A stretch of 6,411 nucleotides of DNA from JANWZL01 sp037445185. Lineage in GTDB: Bacteria > Pseudomonadota > Gammaproteobacteria > Burkholderiales > Thiobacillaceae. Numbering within the stretch: position 1 is the stretch's first letter; each line of letters begins with the position of its first letter. Positions 1 through 4,943 of this stretch are shown here, one piece after another. The notes under the pieces are model-generated. The model was not told where the DNA came from. It saw nothing but the letters and a program-made list of their open reading frames with translations, and did not search any database. The stretch lies in NCBI GenBank assembly GCA_037445185.1, contig JBBIKZ010000128.1, positions 1 to 6,411 of the forward strand, written 5' to 3'. A program made the translations under genes and the position numbers.

Positions 1-124
1 GGGGGGGCTGCCGCTGGCACGTCTGTCTGCCATCTCCTACGGCGAGACCGAGCCCGCGGCGGACAATCGCACGCGCGAGGGACGCATGCAGAACCGTCGC
101 GTGGTCCTCGTCGTGTTGCAATGA
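1..124 (+). CDS. OmpA/MotB-family C-terminal domain protein (3' end only)
   Basis: Only the last 40 codons are present, read in the frame starting at base 2 and ending with TGA at 122-124. The peptide has the ending typical of OmpA/MotB peptidoglycan-binding domains: a leucine-rich helix end (RLSAIS), the YGE turn, then ADN, EGR and the strongly conserved NRRVVLVVL strand. In this family the domain anchors an outer-membrane lipoprotein or a flagellar stator to peptidoglycan. The NRRVVLVV ending resembles flagellar MotB/MotD-type proteins, but the membrane-spanning N terminus that would decide this lies outside the window. The family assignment is firm; the choice among Pal, OmpA, MotB and MotD is open. 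A perfect CCCGGCCGGG palindrome follows the stop at 126-135 without a T-tract, so no convincing terminator is seen. Confidence 0.85.
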   Translation, partial: GGLPLARLSAISYGETEPAADNRTREGRMQNRRVVLVVLQ

Positions 125-140
125 TCCCGGCCGGGGCCGC

Positions 141-173
141 AGGTCGTGCATAGGTCGGGCGTAGGTCGGGCCA
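141..173. repeat. Three imperfect 11-bp tandem repeats (AGGTCGGGCNN)
   Basis: The units are AGGTCGTGCAT (141-151), AGGTCGGGCGT (152-162) and AGGTCGGGCCA (163-173). The last two share a perfect 10-base TAGGTCGGGC at 151-160 and 162-171. The third unit is also the left arm of the hairpin at 165-180, so this may be a partly duplicated edge of a REP-like element and not an independent repeat. The period is close to one helical turn, which would also suit a protein-binding array, but nothing else supports that reading. Confidence 0.6.
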
Positions 174-227
174 GCCCGACAACCGACTACGGTAAAGACA
201 ATCCCGCCGGTCTGAAGACCGACCTAC
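161..227. repeat. REP-like inverted repeat pair (GTAGGTCGG ... CCGACCTAC)
   Basis: GTAGGTCGG at 161-169 is the exact reverse complement of CCGACCTAC at 219-227. Each end carries its own hairpin: GTCGGG-CCAG-CCCGAC at 165-180 and CGGTC-TGAA-GACCG at 208-221. Short GTAGGTCGG-led hairpins placed head to head between genes are typical of repetitive extragenic palindromes (REP/BIME-like elements) in GC-rich proteobacteria. A copy-number search across the genome would be needed to prove it. The symmetry is seen directly; the REP identity is inference. Without a T-tract neither hairpin looks like an intrinsic terminator. Confidence 0.5.
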
Positions 228-256
228 AAAGCCTGGATCTCAGGGATCGCAGTTCA

Positions 257-271
257 TACGGACAATCCGTA
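257..271. promoter_or_regulatory. TACGGA-caa-TCCGTA palindrome upstream of FKBP gene
   Basis: Two perfect 6-base arms separated by three bases lie 38 bases before the FKBP start codon and 26 bases before its Shine-Dalgarno sequence. It could be an operator for a dimeric regulator or a small hairpin in the 5' untranslated region. I do not recognise it as a named operator. Confidence 0.3.
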
Positions 272-309
272 CCAACCAACCCTGCCGTGACATTGCGAAG
301 GAGTCGCAG

Positions 310-654
310 ATGGCCGTCACCACCACCGCCAGCGGTCTGCAGATCGAGGACGTCACCCTGGGCGAAGGCCCCGCCGCCACCGCCGGCCAGTGGGTGAGCG
401 TGCATTACACCGGCTGGCTGACCGACGGGCGCAGGTTCGATTCCAGCCTCGATCGCAACGAGGCATTCGATTTTCCCCTCGGGCGTGGCCGTGTCATCCC
501 CGGCTGGGACGAGGGGGTGCAGGGCATGCAGGTCGGCGGGGTGCGCCGCCTGACGATCCCGCCCGAGCTGGCCTACGGTCCCAGGGGTGCTGGCGGCGTG
601 ATACCGCCCAATGCGACCCTGGTCTTCGAGGTGCAGCTGCTGGCCATACGCTGA
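310..654 (+). CDS. FKBP-type peptidyl-prolyl cis-trans isomerase, single domain
   Basis: The 114-residue protein is one FKBP domain of FKBP12 type, which isomerises peptide bonds before proline and assists protein folding. The residues lining the FKBP pocket are in place: Tyr33 (VHYTG), Phe43-Asp44 (RRFDSS), Phe53/Phe55, Val62-Ile63 and Trp66 (RVIPGW), Tyr89 (AYGPRGAGG) and Phe106 (LVFEVQLL). There is no signal peptide, dimerisation extension or inserted chaperone flap, so it is expected to be a cytoplasmic, catalytically competent minimal enzyme and not an FkpA, SlyD or Mip type. The ATG is fixed by AAGGAG at 298-303, six bases upstream. It stands alone between the OmpA/MotB-type gene and a convergent transporter gene. 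The natural substrate cannot be inferred from the sequence. Confidence 0.95.
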   Translation: MAVTTTASGLQIEDVTLGEGPAATAGQWVSVHYTGWLTDGRRFDSSLDRNEAFDFPLGRGRVIPGWDEGVQGMQVGGVRRLTIPPELAYGPRGAGGVIPPNATLVFEVQLLAIR

Positions 655-666
655 AGGCATCCGCCT

Positions 667-701
667 CCCGGGGCTGGCCGAGTCGCTGAACTCACCCCGG
701 G
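667..701. terminator. Possible bidirectional hairpin between convergent genes
   Basis: CCCGGGG at 667-673 pairs with CCCCGGG at 695-701, giving a 7-bp GC stem around a 21-base loop. It lies in the 65-base gap between the convergent FKBP and solute-binding protein genes, where a two-way terminator would be expected. There is no T-tract on either side and the loop is long, so it is not a standard intrinsic terminator. Confidence 0.3.
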
Positions 702-719
702 CTAGACGTGACCAGCACG

Positions 720-1838
720 TCAGGGTGCCGATTGCCCCTGGCGTGGAGAGGAGAGGAAGTTGCCGTAACTCGCCTCCGCGACCTTGAACCATTGCAGCTC
801 CAGGTCGCGGAATTTCCGCCACTCCGCGTAGATCTTGCCGAACACGGGGTTTTTGGCGGCCTCCTCGTCATACAGCTGGAATGCGGCCTCGCGCGCCGCC
901 TCCATGATGTCGGCGGGGAAGGCGTGCAGTTTCACCCCTTGGCTGACGAGCCGCAGCAATGCCTGGGGGTTCTTCGCGTCATACTCGGCCAGCATGTGGA
1001 CATTGGCCTCGATGCAGGCGGCCTCGAAGGCATGCTGGTAGGCGGGGGGCAGCGCCTTCCACTTGTCCAGATTGACGTAGAAGGACAGCTGCGGCCCGCC
1101 TTCCCACCACCCTGGGTAGTAATAGTGCGGGGCGATCTTGTGGAAACCCAGCTTGGCGTCGTCGTAGGGCCCGACCCATTCGGCGGCGTCGATGGCCCCG
1201 CGCTCCAGGGCAGGGTAGATGTCGCCGCCGGCCAGGGTCTGGGGCACGACACCCAACTTGGCCATGATTTGGCCACCGAGGCCGGGGATACGCATCTTGA
1301 GCCCTTGCAGATCGGCCAGCGATTTGAGCTCCTTGCGAAACCAACCTCCCATCTGCACGCCCGTGTTGCCGCCCGGAAACTGGATGATGTTGTAGCTGGC
1401 GAACAGCTCGCGCATCAGCTGCATGCCGCCACCGGCATACATCCAGGCGTTCTGCTGCCGCGCGGTCAGGCCGAAGGGCAGGGCGGTGTCGAAGGCGAAC
1501 GCCATGTTCTTGCCCACGTAGTAGTAGCTGGCGGTATGGCCGCATTCGACGGTACCTTGCTGGATTGCATCCAGCACCTGCAGCCCGGGTACGATCTCGC
1601 CGCCGGCATGGACCTTGATCTGGAACCTGCCGTCGGTGATCGCCTCGAGGCGGGCGGCCATGACCTCGGCCGCCCCGTAGATGGTATCCAGGCTCTTGGG
1701 AAAGCTGGACGCGAGCCGCCAGCGCAGCGTGGGCAGGTCCGCCGTTGGGGTGATGTCAGCCTGCCTGCCACAGCCGGCCAGGGTGAGGGCTGAACCTGCG
1801 GCCAGGCCGGCGCCGGCGAGAAAAGCGCGTCTGTGCAT
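720..1838 (-). CDS. TRAP transporter solute-binding protein, DctP/TakP-like, predicted Tat lipoprotein
   Basis: A 372-residue extracytoplasmic binding subunit of a TRAP (sodium-coupled tripartite) transporter. From residue 39 it closely follows the 2-oxoacid-binding TakP branch: WRLASSFPKSLDTIYG (40-55), GTVECGHTASYYYVGK (95-110), FPGGNTGVQMGGWFRKE (154-170), GGDIYPALERGAIDAAEWVGPYDD (split across 204-227) and YYYYPGWWEGGP (239-249). The ligand-contacting segments around WFR and AEWVGPYDD are intact, so an alpha-keto or related organic acid is a reasonable guess. The leader is unusual: MHRRAFLAG carries twin arginines at 3-4, and L-A-G-C at 20-23 is a lipobox, predicting Tat export and lipid attachment at Cys23. 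AGGAG lies seven bases before the ATG. The membrane subunits DctQ and DctM are not in this window, so it is an orphan subunit here. Confidence 0.93.
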   Translation of the reverse strand: MHRRAFLAGAGLAAGSALTLAGCGRQADITPTADLPTLRWRLASSFPKSLDTIYGAAEVMAARLEAITDGRFQIKVHAGGEIVPGLQVLDAIQQGTVECGHTASYYYVGKNMAFAFDTALPFGLTARQQNAWMYAGGGMQLMRELFASYNIIQFPGGNTGVQMGGWFRKELKSLADLQGLKMRIPGLGGQIMAKLGVVPQTLAGGDIYPALERGAIDAAEWVGPYDDAKLGFHKIAPHYYYPGWWEGGPQLSFYVNLDKWKALPPAYQHAFEAACIEANVHMLAEYDAKNPQALLRLVSQGVKLHAFPADIMEAAREAAFQLYDEEAAKNPVFGKIYAEWRKFRDLELQWFKVAEASYGNFLSSPRQGQSAP

Positions 1839-1878
1839 GCCGTGTCTCCTACTGAAAGCGGGTAGTTTGGATGCAGGG

Positions 1879-1884
1879 ATTATA
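1879..1884 (-). promoter_or_regulatory. Candidate -10 (TATAAT) for the solute-binding protein gene
   Basis: On the minus strand a perfect TATAAT lies 40 bases before the ATG of the TRAP binding-protein gene. No good -35 is found at 16-18 bases (the candidates are GGCTGA, GCTGAG and CGGCTG), so it would need an activator or be weak. The same bases continue the T-rich tail of the marC terminator candidate, so the hexamer may be incidental. Confidence 0.35.
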
Positions 1885-1918
1885 AAACCGGCCGGCCGGG
1901 CTCAGCCGGCGAGGCCGG
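1884..1918 (-). terminator. Candidate intrinsic terminator of marC
   Basis: On the minus strand the marC stop codon (1902-1904) sits in the loop of a GCCGGC/GCCGGC stem (1905-1910 with 1891-1896, 8-base loop). A competing outer pairing joins 1913-1918 with 1888-1893. Both are followed by TTTTAT (1882-1887). The GC stem plus T-tract fits a rho-independent terminator, though the T-run is only four bases and the exact register is uncertain. Confidence 0.5.
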
Positions 1919-2543
1919 GAAACAGCTCCAGCAGCCCGCGCGCGATCATCTCCACCGAGATGGCCGCAATGACCAGGCCCATCAATCGGGTGACGATGTG
2001 GATGCCCGTCGCCCCCATGCGACGGCTCAGGGGGATGGCGGCGCGGAAGATCAGCCACACGGACAGGGCGACCAGGGCGATGGGGATGAGCAGCAGGGAC
2101 TGGTGGAGGAGGTGCTCCGCGCCCGAGTTGTGGCTGGCGAGGATCACCTGGGTGATGGCGCCGGGTCCGGCGAGCAGCGGCACACCCAGCGGCACCACGC
2201 CGACCGACTCGCGCTCCACCGCCTCCACCGCCTCCTCCTCCGTCTGGCGGATGGGCGTGCTTTTGGCCTGCATCATGGAGATGGCCAACAACAGCAGCAG
2301 CAGCCCGCCGCCGACCGAGAACGAGGCCAGACTGATGCCTAAGAAGTGCAGGATGGCGGTGCCCAGGAACACGGACAGCCCGAGCACCACGAGGACGGTG
2401 ATCGAGGCCACGCGCGCCGCATGGACCCGGCGCTGCGCCGGCCAGCCATGGGTGGCGGTCAGGAACAAGGGGATGCTGCCGATCGGATCGACGATGGCGA
2501 ACAGGCTGATGGCAATCTTGATGAGCTCACCCAGATCGGGCAT
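1902..2543 (-). CDS. marC: MarC-family integral membrane protein
   Basis: A 213-residue MarC/UPF0056-family inner-membrane protein, close to the usual length of the family (about 200-220). Six hydrophobic segments are visible at roughly 8-28, 46-68, 70-91, 115-136, 148-170 and 183-207. Family hallmarks are LFAIVDPIGSIPLF near the N terminus, VPLGVPLLAGPGAIT at 117-131 opening the second half, and TRLMGLVIAAISVEMI at 185-200. The transported substrate is not established; the old link to multiple antibiotic resistance has not held up in E. coli. The start is uncertain: an ATG at 2552 would add MPA, but its AGGA lies only two bases upstream, whereas AGGA lies 11 bases before the ATG at 2543, which I prefer. 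It has its own promoter and leader upstream. The gene symbol is used in the family sense. Confidence 0.9.
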   Translation of the reverse strand: MPDLGELIKIAISLFAIVDPIGSIPLFLTATHGWPAQRRVHAARVASITVLVVLGLSVFLGTAILHFLGISLASFSVGGGLLLLLLAISMMQAKSTPIRQTEEEAVEAVERESVGVVPLGVPLLAGPGAITQVILASHNSGAEHLLHQSLLLIPIALVALSVWLIFRAAIPLSRRMGATGIHIVTRLMGLVIAAISVEMIARGLLELFPGLAG

Positions 2544-2599
2544 GGCGGGCATAGTCCTGACGTAGAGCGGGCAGCCGACGTGTCGTGCGGCCACCAGGG

Positions 2600-2623
2600 C
2601 GCTGGCGTGTGGGGGCGCCAGCG
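2600..2623 (-). promoter_or_regulatory. Strong 5' leader hairpin of marC
   Basis: CGCTGGCG (2600-2607) and CGCCAGCG (2616-2623) form a perfect 8-bp stem with an 8-base loop. If transcription starts near 2630, as the promoter just upstream suggests, this hairpin lies within the first 10 or so bases of the marC transcript and about 57 bases before the start codon. Such a 5'-terminal stem can protect mRNA from decay. It has no T-tract, so attenuation is not supported. Confidence 0.5.
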
Positions 2624-2637
2624 ACGCGATGGTGTGG

Positions 2638-2665
2638 ATTATACCGGGCGGCGGTCGGTACCCAA
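2638..2665 (-). promoter_or_regulatory. Candidate sigma70 promoter for marC
   Basis: On the minus strand TATAAT (2638-2643) is preceded by TTGGGT (2660-2665) with a 16-base spacer. The -10 is perfect; the -35 keeps only the TTG core. The predicted start near 2630 gives a leader of about 85 bases before the marC ATG. The -10 overlaps the TAA stop (2639-2641) of the small upstream ORF. Confidence 0.5.
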
Positions 2666-2896
2666 GCCACGTCGCCCGATCTGACAAGTCCAGGGCAGCA
2701 TGTGTCGTGGTGCACCTGGCAGGCGTACCGTGTAATGGGTCTCGGACAGGCGCGAGACCACCTCCACCTGCCTGCCCAGCACGGAGAGGAAGTGGTTGCG
2801 GGACAGGAAGTGCAGATTGACCGGTATGCCCACACGCCCGTCCTCGAACTGGATCAGCGGGCGGTGGCCGTGGCCTTCGATGAGTCTGGCATGCAT
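2639..2896 (-). CDS. Unrecognised small protein (85 aa), possible gene
   Basis: An open frame ends with TAA at 2639-2641; I place the start at the ATG at 2894-2896, giving 85 residues. I do not recognise the family. The case for a real gene is codon use: from about 2890 to 2715 nearly every third position is G or C on this strand (runs such as CAG TTC GAG GAC GGG and GAG GTG GTC TCG CGC CTG TCC GAG ACC). The product reads as a soluble mixed protein: RLIEGHGHRPLIQFEDGRVG, then IPVNLHFLSRNHFLSVLGRQ and VEVVSRLSETHYTVRLPG. The pattern suggests short beta strands around a helix. The last 25 residues are less coding-like. There is no clear Shine-Dalgarno sequence before this ATG, nor before the in-frame ATGs at 2941 and 3016, so it could also be a decayed gene or a misplaced start. 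No signal peptide or membrane segment is seen. Confidence 0.45.
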   Translation of the reverse strand: MHARLIEGHGHRPLIQFEDGRVGIPVNLHFLSRNHFLSVLGRQVEVVSRLSETHYTVRLPGAPRHMLPWTCQIGRRGLGTDRRPV

Positions 2897-3055
2897 GAGC
2901 GGGTGGCCATGGGATGACGAGCCACCCCATGCATTTGCCATGCCAGGCTTGGCCTGCCCATGTCCGGTCCTGTCAGGGTCGTAGCACCGGGGGCCGCCGC
3001 CCCCAGGCGCAGGCATGTCTGTCGATGACTCGTCGAACTGTCGAAACGCCGGCGT
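2897..3055. other. Hairpin-rich spacer between trmB and the small ORF
   Basis: I see no further gene here. It contains overlapping hairpins at 2901-2931, a CAGGC-TTG-GCCTG hairpin at 2944-2956, a GC hairpin at 2989-3004, and a perfect AACGCCGGCGTT palindrome at 3045-3056 that runs into the trmB stop codon. No promoter with a credible -35 and -10 was found for the small ORF. Confidence 0.5.
2989..3004 (-). terminator. GC hairpin downstream of trmB, possible terminator
   Basis: GGGGGC (2989-2994) and GCCCCC (2999-3004) form a 6-bp stem with a CGCC loop, about 50 bases past the trmB stop on the minus strand. It is very stable but lacks the T-tract of an intrinsic terminator, so a role in stopping or trimming the thiS-thiG-trmB transcript is a guess. 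Confidence 0.25.
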
Positions 3056-3745
3056 TCAGATGCGGCGAAACAGCAGATCCCATACCCCGTGACCCAGCCG
3101 CAACCCGCGCTGTTCGAACTTGGTCAGCGGACGGTAGGGGGGGCGGGGCGCATAGCCCTCGGCCGTGTTCACCAAGCCGGGCTCGGCACTGAGCACGGTC
3201 AGCATCTGCCGCGCATAATCCTCCCAATCCGTGGCCAGGTGCAGATAGCCGCCTGGCTTGAGCCTGGAGGCGAGCAGCCGTACGAATTCAGGCTGGATCA
3301 GACGCCGCTTGTGATGCCGTTTCTTGGGCCAGGGATCGGGAAAGAAGATGTGCACGCCATCGAGGCACGCCTCGGTGAGCATGTGCTGCAGCACCTCGGT
3401 GGCATCGTGCTGCACGATGCGCACATTGCTGAGGTTCAGCTCCCCGATGCGTTTGAGCAGGGCACCTACCCCCGGGGGGTGCACCTCGACGCCGAGGTAG
3501 TCGATGTGTGGGTGTTCTGCGGCGATGCGCGCGGTGGTCTCGCCCATGCCGAAGCCGATCTCCAGCACCTTGGGCCCGGCCCGACCGAACAACGCATCCA
3601 GATCCAAAGCCTCCGCGCGATAGGGCAGCAGGAAACGCGGTCCCAGTTCGGCCAGGGCGCGCGCCTGGCCGGGTCCCATGCGCCCGGTGCGCAGCACGAA
3701 GCTGCGGACGGGGCGCCGGGCGCCTGCCGTTGCGGTGTCGTTCAA
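3056..3745 (-). CDS. trmB: tRNA (guanine-N7-)-methyltransferase TrmB
   Basis: This 229-residue enzyme uses S-adenosylmethionine to methylate N7 of guanine-46 in the tRNA variable loop. Motifs run in family order: RPVRSFVLRTGRM (11-23), the SAM-binding loop VLEIGFGMGE (60-69), LGVEVHPPGVG (84-94), QHDATEVL (112-119), the catalytic and tRNA-binding FFPDPWPKKRHHKRR (134-148), HLATDWEDYA (169-178), and TKFEQRG with RLGHGVWDL at the end. All key blocks are intact and the length is normal. The start is a TTG at 3743-3745, five bases after the thiG stop. There is no ATG nearby and the Shine-Dalgarno sequence is weak, so translation is probably coupled to thiG. It is the last gene of the thiS-thiG-trmB unit, an order also seen in Pseudomonas, and has no biochemical link to thiamin. 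Confidence 0.95.
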   Translation of the reverse strand: MNDTATAGARRPVRSFVLRTGRMGPGQARALAELGPRFLLPYRAEALDLDALFGRAGPKVLEIGFGMGETTARIAAEHPHIDYLGVEVHPPGVGALLKRIGELNLSNVRIVQHDATEVLQHMLTEACLDGVHIFFPDPWPKKRHHKRRLIQPEFVRLLASRLKPGGYLHLATDWEDYARQMLTVLSAEPGLVNTAEGYAPRPPYRPLTKFEQRGLRLGHGVWDLLFRRI

Positions 3746-3750
3746 GGCGA

Positions 3751-4533
3751 TCAGCTGCCGATCAGGCCGGTCGTCGGCGAGCTGGGGCTGGCCTGATAGA
3801 CCTTCTTGGGCATGCGACCGGCCAGGTAGGCCTCGCGGCCGGCCTCGACCGCCTTCCTCATGGCACCGGCCATGCGCACCGGGTCTTTCGCCGCGGCGAT
3901 GGCGGTGTTCATGAGCACCGCGTCACAGCCCAATTCCATGGCGATGGCCGCATCGGAGGCGGTGCCCACGCCCGCGTCGACGATCACCGGCACCTTCACG
4001 CGGTCGATGATGATCGAGAGGTTCCAGGGGTTGAGGATACCCATGCCGGAACCGATCAGGGAGGCGAGCGGCATCACCGCCACGCAGCCGATGTCCTCCA
4101 ACTGCCGGGCGATGATCGGGTCGTCCGAGGTGTAGACCATGACCTTGAAGCCGTCCTTCACCAGGATTTCGGCAGCCTTCAAGGTTTCCACCACGTTGGG
4201 GTAGAGGGTCTGGGGGTCGCCAAGCACCTCCAGCTTCACCAAATCATGCCCGTCCAGCAGCTCGCGCGCCAGGCGCAGCGTGCGGATGGCGTCCTCCGCC
4301 GTATAACAGCCGGCGGTATTGGGTAGCAGGGTGTACCGGCTGGGAGGCAGGTAGTCGAGCAGACTGGGCTGTCCCGGTTCCTGGCCGATGTTGGTGCGGC
4401 GGATGGCCACCGTGACGATCTCGGCACCCGCGGCCTCGATGGCCACACGGGTTTGCGCGAAGTCCTTGTATTTGCCCGTACCCACCAGGAGACGGGAAGA
4501 ATAGGCCTTGCCGGCGATGACGAGTGGGTCCAT
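3751..4533 (-). CDS. thiG: Thiazole synthase ThiG
   Basis: A 260-residue thiazole synthase that joins 1-deoxy-D-xylulose 5-phosphate, dehydroglycine and the sulfur carried by ThiS-thiocarboxylate to make the thiazole phosphate of thiamin. The TIM-barrel landmarks are present: SRLLVGTGKYKD (13-24), TVAIRRTNIG (41-50), the Schiff-base lysine Lys100 in VKLEVLGD, MVYTSDDP (132-139), the AVMPLASLIGSGMGI segment (152-166), and the phosphate-binding VDAGVGTASDAA and MNTAIA near the C terminus. Length is typical. I place the start at the ATG at 4531-4533, where the family N terminus begins; an upstream TTG at 4575 would add 14 atypical residues. thiS lies 62 bases upstream and trmB follows five bases downstream. 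It needs ThiS, ThiF and a dehydroglycine source (ThiO or ThiH), of which only thiS is in this window. Confidence 0.96.
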   Translation of the reverse strand: MDPLVIAGKAYSSRLLVGTGKYKDFAQTRVAIEAAGAEIVTVAIRRTNIGQEPGQPSLLDYLPPSRYTLLPNTAGCYTAEDAIRTLRLARELLDGHDLVKLEVLGDPQTLYPNVVETLKAAEILVKDGFKVMVYTSDDPIIARQLEDIGCVAVMPLASLIGSGMGILNPWNLSIIIDRVKVPVIVDAGVGTASDAAIAMELGCDAVLMNTAIAAAKDPVRMAGAMRKAVEAGREAYLAGRMPKKVYQASPSSPTTGLIGS

Positions 4534-4595
4534 GTGCGAGCCTGGGGTGAGGGGTGAGGCGGCCAGTCGCAGCAAGCCTGTCGCCGCACCGGGTT

Positions 4596-4799
4596 TCAGC
4601 CGCCGCCCACGGCGACGACGATTTCCAACCGGTCGCCGTCGGCGATGACCGTCGCGCCGTGTTGGCTCTTGGGCACGATCTCCCCGTTGCGTTCCACCGC
4701 CACGCGTTTTGTGGCGAGGTCCAGGCGCTGCAGCAACCCGGCGACATCCAGAGGGGATTCGAACTGATGGGGTTGACCGTTGACGGAGACGGTGATCAT
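4596..4799 (-). CDS. thiS: Sulfur carrier protein ThiS
   Basis: A 67-residue ubiquitin-fold protein that carries sulfur as a C-terminal thiocarboxylate to ThiG. It begins MITVSVNGQPHQFESP, has the RVAVERNGEIVPKSQHG central block (32-48) and GDRLEIVVAVGGG at the end. The C-terminal Gly-Gly that ThiF adenylates is intact. The ATG at 4797-4799 gives the usual family length; an in-frame ATG upstream would add 11 residues with no family match. The Shine-Dalgarno sequence is weak. The gene is divergent from tRNA-Gly with 51 bases between them, so its promoter must lie in that gap or within the tRNA gene. No TPP riboswitch motif is seen upstream, which is notable for a thiamin gene. Confidence 0.93.
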   Translation of the reverse strand: MITVSVNGQPHQFESPLDVAGLLQRLDLATKRVAVERNGEIVPKSQHGATVIADGDRLEIVVAVGGG

Positions 4800-4829
4800 T
4801 GACTCAAAGCCACCGAAATCGAGTAGCAT
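4799..4829 (+). promoter_or_regulatory. Candidate promoter of tRNA-Gly (and tyrS)
   Basis: TTGACT at 4799-4804 and TAGCAT at 4824-4829 are separated by 19 bases, followed by a GC-rich discriminator (TGCGGGCC), as is usual for stringently controlled stable-RNA promoters. The -35 is good, but the spacer is long and the -10 is moderate. Transcription would start about 15 bases before the mature tRNA. The -35 overlaps the first base of the divergent thiS start codon. Confidence 0.45.
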
Positions 4830-4850
4830 TGCGGGCCGCGATGTTACCAC

Positions 4851-4924
4851 GCGGGTGTAGTTCAATGGTAGAACCTCAGCTTCCCAAGCTGATGACGTGG
4901 GTTCGATTCCCATCACCCGCTCCA
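4851..4924 (+). tRNA. glyU: tRNA-Gly, anticodon CCC
   Basis: A complete cloverleaf of 74 bases with encoded CCA. The acceptor stem GCGGGTG (4851-4857) pairs with CACCCGC (4914-4920). The D arm is GTTC/GAAC. The anticodon stem TCAGC/GCTGA encloses the loop TTCCCAA (4881-4887) with anticodon CCC at 4883-4885, reading GGG. The T arm is GTGGG-TTCGATT-CCCAT, with one G-T closing pair. The discriminator is T4921 followed by CCA. The sequence is very close to E. coli glyU. It is followed 19 bases later by tyrS on the same strand with no promoter between, so the two are probably one transcript that is cut by tRNA processing. Confidence 0.97.
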
Positions 4925-4943
4925 AACGACCCACCCTCACCCC

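Larger units (their letters stand above)
125..309. other. Gene-free intergenic region with repeats and hairpins
   Basis: No coding region is credible here. The stretch holds three imperfect 11-bp tandem units (141-173), a hairpin at 165-180, a second hairpin at 208-221, a long-range inverted repeat (161-169 with 219-227), and a TACGGA-caa-TCCGTA palindrome at 257-271. A clear Shine-Dalgarno sequence (AAGGAG, 298-303) sits six bases before the FKBP start. I could not pick a convincing -35/-10 pair for the FKBP gene. Confidence 0.6.

Noticed and set aside
187..822. 211-codon minus-strand open frame covering the FKBP gene
   Set aside because: It is antisense to a clear FKBP domain and has no recognisable motifs.
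708..1793. 361-codon plus-strand open frame opposite the TRAP binding-protein gene
   Set aside because: It is antisense shadow; the minus strand encodes a clear TakP-like protein with a Shine-Dalgarno sequence and leader.
1681..2565. 294-codon plus-strand open frame opposite marC
   Set aside because: The product is low-complexity and rich in Ser/Arg/Met with no family features; marC on the other strand explains the region.
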